Shown here one piece after another: positions 1 to 8,253 of a stretch of DNA of 64,000 bases (positions within the stretch are counted from its first letter, which is position 1; each line of letters starts with the position of its first letter). A program made the position numbers and the translations under genes. The notes beneath the pieces are model-generated. The model was not told where the DNA came from, searched no databases, and saw only the letters and a program-made list of their open reading frames with translations. The stretch spans positions 38,083 through 102,082 of the forward strand of contig NZ_JBLZFY010000004.1 in assembly GCF_050753365.1 (NCBI RefSeq), given 5' to 3'. This DNA comes from Geminocystis sp050753365. GTDB taxonomy: Bacteria; Cyanobacteriota; Cyanobacteriia; Cyanobacteriales; Cyanobacteriaceae.

Positions 1-299
1 TGGCTGTTAGAAAGAATAGCCAAATCTGGATTTTCCACTAAAAGTGCTTGAATACGAGCAACTCCAGCCTCTGCAGCCGCCATTGCTTGTTTTGCTTGTT
101 CATCTGCTATGGCATTAGTTTTATTCTTTCCTGCATTCATTAAGGAAACTGTTGTACCCGCAATCGCTACTAATCCGAGACATACTCCCACAGTGAGAGT
201 GTTTCCTAATTGACGTTGTTTTTGTAAAGATAGAAAATTATAGATAAACTTAAGAGCTAAATTTTTTGGTTTTTGGGTTTTGCTTCGATCGAATAACAT
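1..299 (-). CDS. Pilin-like/PilX-like membrane protein, N-terminal part, cut by window edge
   Basis: The reading frame starts at ATG 299 and runs off the left edge, so only about 99 N-terminal residues are visible. A basic start (MLFDRSKTQKPKNLALKF) is followed by one hydrophobic segment at about residues 33-54 and then an Ala/Glu-rich helix containing AAAEAGVARIQ. That order, a short cytoplasmic tail, one membrane helix and an AEAG helix, is typical of PilX-like minor pilin or secretion-pseudopilin proteins. The function is inferred from this N-terminus alone; the bulk of the protein lies outside the window. It could instead be an unrelated single-pass membrane protein. Confidence 0.55.
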   Translation of the reverse strand, partial: MLFDRSKTQKPKNLALKFIYNFLSLQKQRQLGNTLTVGVCLGLVAIAGTTVSLMNAGKNKTNAIADEQAKQAMAAAEAGVARIQALLVENPDLAILSNS

Positions 300-794
300 A
301 ACGATTTCCTCTCTTTTGCAGTGGGTAAGCTATAAAATTATTAATATAATATCAAAAATATAAAAACATAGACATAATTTTTAATAGTTACATTATATCT
401 ACGAGTTCATTATGCCCAAAGTTAAGGAAAAATATCACAAGGTATTTACTGAATTTTAATATAAAGTTTGTGTAAAGTTGCTCAGTACTTAAGGGTAAAT
501 CCTTATTTTTTCCTTTCAGAGATTATTTCGTTACCTCTCTATGACCTTATCAGATTATTTTATGTTTTGCAATGACAAAGAGGGGAAGTTCGAGGGAGGG
601 GAGATTGCTTCGTGCCTCGCAATGACAAAAGGAGTTCGATCGAGTAGAGATTGCTTCGTTTCCTCGCAATGACAAAGAAGGTTCGATCGAGATAAGTATT
701 TTATGCAGAAAAATGTTATAACAGGAAATAATGAGACAAAAAACATACACTATTAATTCCGCTAAAATAATTAATCAGCAAGGTTTTCGCCTTC
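300..794. other. Intergenic region with REP-like repeats
   Basis: No convincing gene is visible between the pilin-like gene and mtnB. The left half is plain AT-rich DNA that should hold the promoter of the leftward pilin-like gene. The right half (about 560-692) holds REP-like copies separated by TTCGATCGAG. Short frames translated across these repeats are repeat-derived and are not called as genes. Confidence 0.6.
601..673 (+). repeat. Two copies of a REP-like repeat (GAGATTGCTTCGT..CCTCGCAATGAC)
   Basis: Copies lie at 601-626 and 647-673, with a partial copy near 570. The same unit recurs at 1483-1509 (inverted), 33314-33342, 57043-57069 and 60625-60650 (inverted), always between genes. 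Confidence 0.8.
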
Positions 795-1421
795 CTAATT
801 TCTTTTGATTCGCATAATTTCTAACTCACATTGTATTAAATATTCGATCGATTCTAAATGTCGGAGGGATTCTTCCATATCTCTACCCCAAGTATAAACT
901 CCATGCCCTCGAATTAGATAACCCCAACAGGGAATACCTTTGTCTAAATATTCCAGCACTTGTTGAGCTAAAAAGGCTATATCCTGAGTATTAGCAAATA
1001 TGGGGAGTTCGATCGAACTTTCATGGGTAGAAATACCATTAAAAGCCTTTAACAACTCATAACCCTCTAATCTCCATGCAGAATTTTCCGTTAAAAGACT
1101 AAGTAAGGTACTATTGAGAGAATGAGTATGTAATACCGATCCAATATGAGAATTTTTGGCGTATAAAGTTGTATGGAGGAGAGTCTCCGCCGAAGGTTTT
1201 TTATTGTCTTGGGGCTTACCTTGCAAATCCACCACCATAATATCATCAGGGGTTAATCTTCCCTTATGTTTTCCTGACACGGTAATAGCACAATAATTAT
1301 CATCTAACCTTTGAGAAAAATTACTACTGGTAGCTGGAGTCCAACCTTTACTATCCAGAAAATTAGCCGTTTCAATAATGCTGTCAATAGCGAAGTCTAA
1401 ATCTAGTGCAGAATAAGTCAA
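795..1421 (-). CDS. mtnB: Methylthioribulose-1-phosphate dehydratase
   Basis: The protein, about 208 residues, belongs to the class II aldolase/adducin fold. The zinc-ligand motif HTHSLN lies mid-protein and a third histidine sits in RGHGVYTWG near the C-terminus. The SSNFSQRL and ITVSGKHKG segments are typical of MtnB, which dehydrates 5-methylthioribulose 1-phosphate in the methionine salvage pathway in the cytoplasm. No ATG is available at the N-terminus. TTG at 1421 is preferred because AAGGA lies about nine bases upstream; TTG at 1430 is an alternative. Another class II aldolase in this window (50747-51382) is clearly divergent. No other methionine salvage gene is adjacent. Confidence 0.85.
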   Translation of the reverse strand: MTYSALDLDFAIDSIIETANFLDSKGWTPATSSNFSQRLDDNYCAITVSGKHKGRLTPDDIMVVDLQGKPQDNKKPSAETLLHTTLYAKNSHIGSVLHTHSLNSTLLSLLTENSAWRLEGYELLKAFNGISTHESSIELPIFANTQDIAFLAQQVLEYLDKGIPCWGYLIRGHGVYTWGRDMEESLRHLESIEYLIQCELEIMRIKRN

Positions 1422-1482
1422 TTTAAGCAATCCTTAATCAAAATAGAAAGTATCAGGACTTATGCAAAGATAACGATATTTT

Positions 1483-1509
1483 GTCATTGCGAGGTAACGA
1501 AGCAATCTC
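1483..1509 (-). repeat. REP-like repeat, single inverted copy
   Basis: GTCATTGCGAGG..CGAAGCAATCTC is the reverse complement of the unit at 601-673. It lies about 60 bases upstream of the mtnB start, within a gap that also holds degenerate AAAGGCAAAAGACA tandem units at about 1590-1622. Confidence 0.75.
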
Positions 1510-1625
1510 TCAAATCTTGATTTTTAGTATAAATGCTTAAGTCCTAACTATATTATATATTAACAACGGAATAAAAGATACTGACAATAGACAAAAGGCA
1601 AAAGACAAAAGGCAAAAGACAAAGA

Positions 1626-1680
1626 GTTCAATTTATTGAACGTTATCTCATTAGCAGTGTAATTTATTACACTGTGGGAT
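1626..1680 (+). repeat. Double-hairpin dispersed repeat, copy 1
   Basis: Two palindromes lie side by side: GTTCAATTTATTGAAC at 1626-1641 and CAGTGTAATTTATTACACTG at 1655-1674, followed by TGGG. The same arrangement is seen at 25474-25535 and, inverted, at 49012-49067. Confidence 0.65.
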
Positions 1681-1778
1681 ATGGATTCACACCTCAATTC
1701 TCAATTCTTAATTCTACATTCTCAAAAAATGCCCCTATAATGGATATTATTAACCATTGACACAGAAAGGAAACAATT

Positions 1779-2915
1779 GTGGTTGCAACTCCTGAAAGAA
1801 TTATCGACAACAACTCTACCGAAAACTCCCTCGATCGAGTAGCAGTATTATTAATGGGATATGGTGAAGTAGAAAGTTATGACGACTTTGCCAATTATAA
1901 CGAACAAGCCTTAAACCTTTTAACGGCAAAATTTGCACCAGTGCCAACATGGATATATCCCCCCATCGCCAAACTGTTGGCTGTGTTTGACTTACACGAA
2001 TGGAGTCATCAACACGGTAACTTTATCTCCCCCCATAACGCTATCTTTGAAAGACAACGATCGAACATAGAGCATCACTTACAACACACATGGGGCGATC
2101 GAGTCAAAGTATTTAAAGCCTTCAACTTTTGCGCCCCCCACCTACCCGAACAAGTATTAGAACAAATTAGAGAGGAAGGATTTGATAAAGTATTAATCTA
2201 CCCCTTACTCGTAGTTGATTCTATCTTTACCAGTGGTATCGCTGTAGAGCAAGTGAACCAAGCCCTAGCCAAACCTGCCAATTTACAAGAGCATTGGATT
2301 AAAGGAATGCGCTATATTCCCTCCTTTTACAACGAACCCGAATACATTGAATTATTAGCGAAAATGGTAGAAAGGGAAATCAGTCATAGCTTAAGTAGCG
2401 CGTATCTCCCCTCAGAAATTGGTATTGTCTTAATGAATCATGGATGTCCCCATGAAGCTAAAGGCTTTACCTCTGGCATCGATGAAAGTCAAAAACTCTA
2501 TGATTTAGTCAGAGAAAGACTCATTAATCGTTACCCCATGATTTCTGTCGGTTGGTTAAACCATCAAACACCTTTAATTAAATGGACTCAACCCAATGCA
2601 GAGTTAGCAGGAAGAAATCTTATTGAGTTGGGTGCGAAAGCCTTAGTATTTATGCCTATCGGTTTTGCCACAGAAAACCACGAAACCCTCTTAGATGTAG
2701 AACACATCATCGAATCATTACAGAGAAAATATCCTAACGTCAACTATGTACAGATGGAATGCGTTAACGATAACGATGAATTTTGTGCTATGGCGGCGCA
2801 ATGGGCAAATCCTCAGATTGAATCCTTACTCAACGATGAAGCAATGGTAATTAATCCTAGTCTTGCCACCGCAAGTCATACAAAAGGACATCATCACCAT
2901 CATCATCATCACTAA
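1779..2915 (+). CDS. Ferrochelatase-family protein with natural octahistidine tail
   Basis: The protein has 378 residues. The N-terminal VAVLLMGYGEVESYDDF and the C-terminal PIGFATENHETLLDVEHI resemble ferrochelatase signatures; LMNHGCP carries the usual catalytic-type histidine and NHETL the glutamate. Ferrochelatases insert Fe2+ into protoporphyrin IX in the last step of haem synthesis. No C-terminal chlorophyll a/b-binding-like helix is seen, although many cyanobacterial HemH proteins have one. Instead the protein ends in eight consecutive histidines. The start is GTG at 1779, with an AGAAAGGA ribosome site just upstream. It may be a second, specialised chelatase (iron, cobalt or nickel) or a metal carrier rather than the housekeeping HemH; the sequence does not settle this. 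Confidence 0.7.
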   Translation: MVATPERIIDNNSTENSLDRVAVLLMGYGEVESYDDFANYNEQALNLLTAKFAPVPTWIYPPIAKLLAVFDLHEWSHQHGNFISPHNAIFERQRSNIEHHLQHTWGDRVKVFKAFNFCAPHLPEQVLEQIREEGFDKVLIYPLLVVDSIFTSGIAVEQVNQALAKPANLQEHWIKGMRYIPSFYNEPEYIELLAKMVEREISHSLSSAYLPSEIGIVLMNHGCPHEAKGFTSGIDESQKLYDLVRERLINRYPMISVGWLNHQTPLIKWTQPNAELAGRNLIELGAKALVFMPIGFATENHETLLDVEHIIESLQRKYPNVNYVQMECVNDNDEFCAMAAQWANPQIESLLNDEAMVINPSLATASHTKGHHHHHHHH

Positions 2916-2982
2916 ATAGTTTATACTAAAAATTAGAAGTTAGAAGAATTTAAAATAATCTCAAAATTAACAATTAATCTTT

Positions 2983-3477
2983 ATGTCTTCAGCTACCTTA
3001 TATCCTCATTTAGAAAGAATAAAACAAAATGAATTAGAAATAATTTGTCTTGAAGGAACACAAATTCCTGTTTATTGGGTGATCGAAGAATATAAACGAT
3101 TACATCAATCCGTAGATGCTGTTATTACTAAGTTAAATCATCTGAATCCTTCTTTAATTTTAAGTGCTTTAGCTTATTATTATGATCATAAACAAGACAT
3201 TAATCAGATTATTAATAACAATCAAATAGCCATCGATACCGAAATAGCAAAAAGCCTTTATCCTGATTTACAAACCTATCATTTTATCCAAAAACAAGCT
3301 CAACTTTTTGAGGAAAAATTACCAGAACTTATGAAAAATTATCAAGGTAAATATGTTTATTTTGAAAATGGAGAGGTTTTAGCTTTTGACAATGATGAAG
3401 AAAAATTACTTGATTTTGTTGAAGAAAAATATGGTGTTAAATCAATGTTTATTGAAAAGGTAGAAATAAAAATTTAA
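2983..3477 (+). CDS. DUF433-like/DUF5678-like small protein (antitoxin-like)
   Basis: The protein has 164 residues. Residues about 18-75 (GTQIPVYWVIEEYKRL ... ALAYYYDHKQDIN) resemble the DUF433 fold, a small winged-helix domain common in VapB-type antitoxins. Residues about 110-160 (YQGKYVYFENGEVLAFD ... KYGVKSMFIEKV) resemble DUF5678. It lies 17 bases upstream of a retropepsin-like protease gene on the same strand, so the two are probably co-transcribed. The partner and the N-terminal fold suggest a regulatory or antitoxin-like role; this is inference. Domain numbers are from memory. Confidence 0.6.
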   Translation: MSSATLYPHLERIKQNELEIICLEGTQIPVYWVIEEYKRLHQSVDAVITKLNHLNPSLILSALAYYYDHKQDINQIINNNQIAIDTEIAKSLYPDLQTYHFIQKQAQLFEEKLPELMKNYQGKYVYFENGEVLAFDNDEEKLLDFVEEKYGVKSMFIEKVEIKI

Positions 3478-3494
3478 TAGAATTTAATATTTTA

Positions 3495-3899
3495 ATGTTT
3501 AAATGTAATTATACAGAAATTAATGATCAATCACCAATTCCTTTAGTTCGTTTACAACTGAAAAATATTGATAATTGTAGTTCAGTTATTGAAAAAGATG
3601 GTATTCTTGATACGGGTGCTGATTGTACTCTTATTCCTTTTTCTACTATTGCTAAATTACAACCAAAATCGTTAATTAGAGGCAGACATAATCAGATAAT
3701 TTATGGTGTAGGAAATAGTAAAATTATCACTGTTCCTTATCGAATTTTAATGAGTTTTGATCAAGAAAATTTTATCAAAATTAAAGTTTATGCTTGTCCT
3801 GATGATGATACCAATGGTTTAATTATTTTAGGACGCAACTTTTTAAATCGTTATCGAATTACTTTTGATGGTAAAGCTAAACTATTTATCATTGAGTAA
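3495..3899 (+). CDS. Retropepsin-like (clan AA) aspartic protease
   Basis: The protein has 134 residues. GILDTGADCTLIPFS near residue 36 carries the DTGA catalytic motif of single-domain aspartic proteases, and GLIILGRNFLNRYRITFDG near the C-terminus matches the hydrophobic-hydrophobic-Gly motif that completes the fold. Such enzymes work as homodimers. There is no signal peptide, so it should be cytoplasmic. It follows the DUF433/DUF5678-like gene after 17 bases, implying an operon; that gene product is the obvious candidate substrate or regulator. The substrate is unknown. Confidence 0.75.
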   Translation: MFKCNYTEINDQSPIPLVRLQLKNIDNCSSVIEKDGILDTGADCTLIPFSTIAKLQPKSLIRGRHNQIIYGVGNSKIITVPYRILMSFDQENFIKIKVYACPDDDTNGLIILGRNFLNRYRITFDGKAKLFIIE

Positions 3900-3950
3900 G
3901 TTGGGTGAAACTCTATGATATTCAACATATTCACTATTCACGATCGAGTA

Positions 3951-4541
3951 TTACCATCCAGTGATAGAAGGAGTATCTAACAAACTAGGACTATTTTTTT
4001 CTGTAGAAGACTGGTTATTGTCTGTTTCTCGCACTTCAATACAAAAAGTAGCAGTATTAAAACCCCCAAACCTTTGTACAGTACTGGTTCTTAATCTAAT
4101 GTCATCTCCTACAAACCAAAATCTTTCATGAATAGTCATGGTTTCGTACTCTGTAGTTAGCACAAGAGCGTTTTCGTGATCTAAATAGTATTCTCCTGCA
4201 ACGGGTACAATTTCAGCATAACCTCTTTCTCTAAGTAATTTTCCTTGACGGGGATTTTCGGCGGTAGGAATTAAAGCAAAAACTGTCTCACCTTTGTGAT
4301 CTTCATTTTCTTTATCCCATTGCATTGATCCATCCCATGTTACATAAGAGCCTCCTACGGATAAGTCTGGATTAAAGGAGTGCATTTGACAAATTTCGAC
4401 TATTTTGGGATCATCTTTAGTTAAGGTTTCTACTTTTATCTGAGAACCTCCTGTTTCTGCTCTTCGGAAAGGTAAATGATGGGTTGTTCGTTGCGATCGC
4501 CACTGCCCTGCACTATTTTGAAAGAATGTTAAACCGTCCAT
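3951..4541 (-). CDS. cpcS: CpcS/CpeS-type phycobiliprotein lyase
   Basis: The protein has 196 residues, the usual size of the family. The start MDGLTFFQNSAGQWRSQRTT, the segment GGSYVTWDGSMQWD and the C-terminal ERFWFVGDDIRLRTSTVQ are typical of S-type lyases, which attach phycobilins (usually phycocyanobilin at Cys-84 of phycocyanin or allophycocyanin subunits). The fold is a lipocalin-like barrel acting in the cytoplasm during phycobilisome assembly. The C-terminal 25 residues are polar and probably disordered. CpcS, CpcU and CpeS cannot be told apart here. It is transcribed alone, divergent from bioF. Confidence 0.85.
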   Translation of the reverse strand: MDGLTFFQNSAGQWRSQRTTHHLPFRRAETGGSQIKVETLTKDDPKIVEICQMHSFNPDLSVGGSYVTWDGSMQWDKENEDHKGETVFALIPTAENPRQGKLLRERGYAEIVPVAGEYYLDHENALVLTTEYETMTIHERFWFVGDDIRLRTSTVQRFGGFNTATFCIEVRETDNNQSSTEKNSPSLLDTPSITGW

Positions 4542-4683
4542 ATTATAATTGATTATAAAACCTATTTTATAAGGATTATACCATTTAAGAATTAAGAATT
4601 AAAAATTAACCATATTTCGTCGTTGCCTTTTGCCGATGCCCCGATGCCTACCTCTATCAGTAAACTTAAATCCAAACTAGCTT

Positions 4684-5853
4684 ATGACTCTTTCCGAATA
4701 CCTCTCTAAGTCTTTAAATACTATCAAACGAGCTAATTGGTATCGTCAAGAAAAAACCATTACGGGGTTATCGGGGGCAATCATTGAATTAGAAGGGGAA
4801 AAATTAGTCAATTTTGCCAGTAATGACTATCTTGGGTTAGCTTCGGATAAGCGGTTAATGGAGGCTTCTATTGAGGCTATTTATCAATATGGTACAGGAA
4901 GCACTGGATCAAGATTACTCAGTGGACATCGTAAGTTACATGAAGATTTAGAGGGTTCGATCGCACGGTGGAAAAATACGGAAAAAGCCTTAGTATTTAG
5001 TTCAGGCTATAGTGCTAATATTGGTGTTATATCAGCATTAATGAATCAAAAAGATTTAATTTTAGCTGATGAATATAACCATTCTAGTCTCAAAAATGGA
5101 GCTAAATTAAGTCAAAGTAAAGTAATAGAATATAGCCATAATAATTGTGTGAATTTAACTCATAAATTAGCTAAAAATCGTTCTGATTATCGTCATTGTT
5201 TAATTATTACTGACAGTGTTTTTAGTATGGATGGTGACTTATGCCCTTTACCTGAATTAATCGATATTGCTAATAAATACGATTGTTGGTTATTGATAGA
5301 TGAAGCCCACGCTACGGGGGTAATGGGCAAAACGGGGGCAGGATGTATGGAACATTTTGGGGTAAAAAATGACAATATTATTCAAATTGGTACGTTAAGT
5401 AAAGCTATCGGCAGTTTAGGAGGTTATGTGGCTGGTAGTGCGGTTTTAATCGATTTTTTGCGTAATCGTTGCCCAACATGGATTTATACTACGGCTTTGT
5501 CTCCTGCGGATACGGCGGCAGGATTAAAGGGTATTGAAATTATAACTACAGATACAACACTTCGATCGAACCTCTGGCAAAATATAGCCTTATTCAAACA
5601 AGAATTAACATCGCTAAATATGAGCTTTTTACCCAGTGAATCAGCAATTTTGTGTTTAAAGTCAAAAAATGCAGAATCTGCCCTCAATACTAGCTTAAAA
5701 CTACGGGAGAGAGGTTTTTTTGTTCCTGCAATTCGTCCTCCCACAGTACCCACCAGTCGCCTTCGTTTTTCGCTCATGGCTTCCCATAAACCCGAACATT
5801 TTGCCACCCTCAAACAGCATTTAGGATATGATAAAAATCTGAGTGAACCATAA
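4684..5853 (+). CDS. bioF: 8-amino-7-oxononanoate synthase (biotin synthesis)
   Basis: The protein has 389 residues and is a PLP-dependent alpha-oxoamine synthase that condenses pimeloyl-ACP/CoA with L-alanine. Visible signatures are FASNDYLGLASD near the start, GTGSTGSRLLSGHRKLHE, LLIDEAHATGVMG and the PLP-binding lysine K240 in GTLSKAIGSLGG. Length and motifs are complete. No other bio gene is adjacent, as is usual in cyanobacteria. Other family members (2-amino-3-ketobutyrate ligase, ALA synthase) are less likely because the RLLSGHRKLHEDLE stretch and overall layout fit BioF. Confidence 0.85.
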   Translation: MTLSEYLSKSLNTIKRANWYRQEKTITGLSGAIIELEGEKLVNFASNDYLGLASDKRLMEASIEAIYQYGTGSTGSRLLSGHRKLHEDLEGSIARWKNTEKALVFSSGYSANIGVISALMNQKDLILADEYNHSSLKNGAKLSQSKVIEYSHNNCVNLTHKLAKNRSDYRHCLIITDSVFSMDGDLCPLPELIDIANKYDCWLLIDEAHATGVMGKTGAGCMEHFGVKNDNIIQIGTLSKAIGSLGGYVAGSAVLIDFLRNRCPTWIYTTALSPADTAAGLKGIEIITTDTTLRSNLWQNIALFKQELTSLNMSFLPSESAILCLKSKNAESALNTSLKLRERGFFVPAIRPPTVPTSRLRFSLMASHKPEHFATLKQHLGYDKNLSEP

Positions 5854-5872
5854 AATCCTTTAAAACCTTCGT

Positions 5873-6142
5873 TTAAAACGCTTGAATCCACTCTTTGATT
5901 TCATAATCTGTCCAAATACCATTTTGCCAGTAGGGATCAGATTCAATTAAATTTTTGACGATTTCTTCATTTTCCGCCTCATAAATACCAAACACTTTAG
6001 TATTATCTTTTGTTGGTCCTAAAGTGATTAAAATTCCTTCCTCTTTTTGTTTTCCTAAGCCTTCTAAATGCGCTTGACGATAGGGTGTTCTTTTTTCTAA
6101 GGCGTTGTCACAATAGCTTCCGAATAAAATATATTTTGCCAT
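5873..6142 (-). CDS. YciI-family protein
   Basis: The protein has 89 residues. It starts MAKYILFGSYC and contains RQAHLEGLGKQKEEGILITLGPTKD, the conserved HL...G motif of the YciI/dimeric ferredoxin-like fold, then ESDPYWQNGIWTDYEIKEW. YciI proteins are small dimers of uncertain enzymatic role. It is convergent with bioF, with 19 bases between the stop codons. Heptamer repeats (AAGAATT) follow its start region at 6149-6187. Confidence 0.75.
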   Translation of the reverse strand: MAKYILFGSYCDNALEKRTPYRQAHLEGLGKQKEEGILITLGPTKDNTKVFGIYEAENEEIVKNLIESDPYWQNGIWTDYEIKEWIQAF

Positions 6143-6148
6143 AAATAG

Positions 6149-6187
6149 TTAAGAATTAAGAATTAAGAATTAAGAATTAAGAATTAA
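6149..6187 (+). repeat. Heptamer tandem array (AAGAATT)
   Basis: Five to six tandem copies of the 7-bp unit AAGAATT lie just upstream of the YciI start. They are followed at about 6192-6218 by tandem TTCACTA units. This is the short-tandem-repeat type known from cyanobacteria. Confidence 0.8.
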
Positions 6188-6234
6188 AAACTCTCCACTA
6201 TTCACTATTCACTATTCACTATGTTCATCAAACA

Positions 6235-7560
6235 CTAATAATAATAGTTAGATGATTGAGAGGTTGTTTCGGGGGCGAATGCTAACCATAATGGAAATTT
6301 CAGTAGTGATAAACTCACTTTATCATCACTTTGATCTATGATCACTAAGGGTAAGTCTTTTTCTTCAATAATTCGATCGCCCTTTTGAATTAAGGCTTCA
6401 GGTGTTTCAAATAGCACTACTCCTCGATTTGGTCCAAAATCACTGCGAGAAATGCCTAAACAGTCTTGTAAACCTCGTCTCCATTCTCCTAATCTTTCTG
6501 GTGTGTCCGATAAAATTAGAGTTCGGGTTCGATCGCCGTATAATTGATAGAGTATAGACATGATAGCAGAAGCGATCAGAATATTTTGCAATCTTGAACT
6601 CATACTGCGTAAACTTCCCCTTCCCCCTTGATTGAAAAACCATTCTCCTACTCTTTGGGCGTGGACTGGTTCAAATGTTCTGCGTAATTGCCAAGGTGCG
6701 CCATAGTAATCTGGACGGGTACGGTATTGATCCAATAAACCACGAATTTGACGCATTTCTTCTTTAAAGTTTTTCTCCACAAAACTGGGATTAGGGTTAT
6801 TGTTTTCTTGAGTTGCGGTAGTTTTAGGGTTTTCTTCCCATGATTGAGGGTTATTATTAACTAATTCTAATTGTTCGGCGGCGGCGGCTAAGTCTTGTAA
6901 GCTACCCACTAAATAATCTTTAAATCCTTGTACTCGAATGGCTAAGTCTTGAGACACTCCCGAAAATGTGGTTTTCATTTCTCGATCGATCTTCTCTTTT
7001 CTGCGTTCTAGTTTTTGAATTTCTAGCTCTAAATTTTGCTTTTTTTGCTCTAATTCTTTTAAGCCTTCTTGCACTAATAAATTAATATTTATTTTAATAT
7101 TTTCTTGGAATTTTTGTAAATCATCATCAGGTTTATTTATTAACTCCATTTCAGTAGTTAAGTCTTGATTTTTAGCTTCAATTTTATCTATCTTTTCGGT
7201 TGATAAATCTTGATTTTCTAAGACAATATTTTCTATATTTTGGGGTTTATTTTCTTCTATTTTATTTTCGATAATCGGTTTTGATTCTTTATTTCCATTG
7301 TCATCTATGCCTATATCTTCTAAAGATAAAATGTTTAATTCTTCTTCCATAGAATCATTATCTTCTGCTAATTCGTCAGAGGTTATATTATTTTTTGGTA
7401 ATTCTTCTTCTGATTCCATGACAAAGTTCGGAGGTTCGATCGAATCTCTTGAAGTCTCACTTTTAGTAGTTTTTTCTGATTGCATTTGCCATAAATCATC
7501 ATCATCAAAATAATCTAACTCTGTATTTTTTTCTAAGGATTCTTTTTTTATATCTGACAT
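6235..7560 (-). CDS. DUF3086 protein with coiled-coil N-terminal half
   Basis: The protein has 441 residues. Residues 1-155 are acidic and low-complexity (DDDDLWQMQSE, EEELPKNN). Residues about 155-215 form a predicted coiled coil (LKELEQKKQNLELEIQKLER). The C-terminal 180 residues (EEMRQIRGLLDQYRTRPDYYGAPWQLRR ... RSMSSRLQNILIASAIMSILYQLYGDRTRTLIL) match DUF3086, a cyanobacterial family of unknown function. DUF3086 and DUF3119 genes are often neighbours, as here. No enzymatic motif is seen. Confidence 0.75.
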   Translation of the reverse strand: MSDIKKESLEKNTELDYFDDDDLWQMQSEKTTKSETSRDSIEPPNFVMESEEELPKNNITSDELAEDNDSMEEELNILSLEDIGIDDNGNKESKPIIENKIEENKPQNIENIVLENQDLSTEKIDKIEAKNQDLTTEMELINKPDDDLQKFQENIKININLLVQEGLKELEQKKQNLELEIQKLERRKEKIDREMKTTFSGVSQDLAIRVQGFKDYLVGSLQDLAAAAEQLELVNNNPQSWEENPKTTATQENNNPNPSFVEKNFKEEMRQIRGLLDQYRTRPDYYGAPWQLRRTFEPVHAQRVGEWFFNQGGRGSLRSMSSRLQNILIASAIMSILYQLYGDRTRTLILSDTPERLGEWRRGLQDCLGISRSDFGPNRGVVLFETPEALIQKGDRIIEEKDLPLVIIDQSDDKVSLSLLKFPLWLAFAPETTSQSSNYYY

Positions 7561-7735
7561 AATATTTTATATAATTAGTATTTTTATTTATAATTTTTTA
7601 TCTAATTAAGAGACACTTAATAAGATCATAATTTGAGTATTTCAAAACTCTTTTTGATTTTTCTCTTTTCCCTCTTCCCTCTTCCCTTTTCCCTAGTCAT
7701 CGCCTTATATCTTGTATTTTCTGACGGAGTATCAT

Positions 7736-8116
7736 TTAAGACTTTTGACCGTACTTTTCTAAACATTCCCTAAGAGTTACCGCATCAAAAATAATGGGAA
7801 TAAAATGGATACTCTTAACTTCTTTAAAGTAGAATAAAATCGGTACTGGTTGCCAAAAAATCACCCAATTTTCCCATTCACTATAAGGAAAAGTTCTAAT
7901 TTTGTTTTCACCTCGATAAACGTCTAAAGCCGTAGGGGTAAATTTTAACTTAATAATATTTGCTTGAATAAATAAAAATATTCCAAATAAGGTAACAACA
8001 ATACTGACAATTATTTGTAACAAACTTAGGGCAATACCACCAATAATAATCACAAAAGGAATACGATAATTTGGGGCTAATGTTACCGTTTCTGAAGACA
8101 AAACACTACTTTTCAT
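7736..8116 (-). CDS. DUF3119-family membrane protein
   Basis: The protein has 126 residues. Two hydrophobic segments at about residues 19-53 (IPFVIIIGGIALSLLQIIV, then SIVVTLFGIFLFIQ) form a hairpin-like membrane anchor. The rest is a soluble PH-like region with EWENWVIFWQPVPILFYFKEVKSIHF, typical of DUF3119. It lies upstream of the DUF3086 gene on the same strand with a 175-base gap. Function unknown. Confidence 0.7.
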   Translation of the reverse strand: MKSSVLSSETVTLAPNYRIPFVIIIGGIALSLLQIIVSIVVTLFGIFLFIQANIIKLKFTPTALDVYRGENKIRTFPYSEWENWVIFWQPVPILFYFKEVKSIHFIPIIFDAVTLRECLEKYGQKS

Positions 8117-8204
8117 TAGTTATTTCACTCAAATCTTGGTTTAATATCCTTTATATTTTAAGTCGATCGAGGTAAATTTATCTGATTTCGACCAAAGAAA
8201 ACTT

Positions 8205-8253
8205 AAGTTCCCCCTTTATTTAAGGGGGGGTGAGGGGGGATCGTATTCTAATG
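8205..8253 (+). repeat. Palindromic G-run repeat (TTCCCCC..TAAGGGGGG..GGGGGATCGTATTCT)
   Basis: The C-run/G-run palindrome with the tail GGGGGGATCGTATTCTAATGA ends about 8 bases past the stop of the pentapeptide-repeat gene, overlapping its last codons. Related copies are at 20015-20060 and inside uvrA (29201-29285). Here it can act as a stem-loop downstream of the pentapeptide gene. Confidence 0.7.

Noticed and set aside
601..673. Possible CRISPR array because of spaced repeats
   Set aside because: Only two adjacent copies with a short, non-unique spacer; the repeats recur singly in both orientations elsewhere, which fits a REP family.
550..750. Two overlapping 63-66 codon reverse frames
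   Set aside because: They translate REP-like repeats (CHCEARSN-type peptides) and have no independent gene features.
5484..5891. 135-codon reverse frame inside bioF
   Set aside because: It lies antisense to a well-supported gene and shows no recognisable domain.
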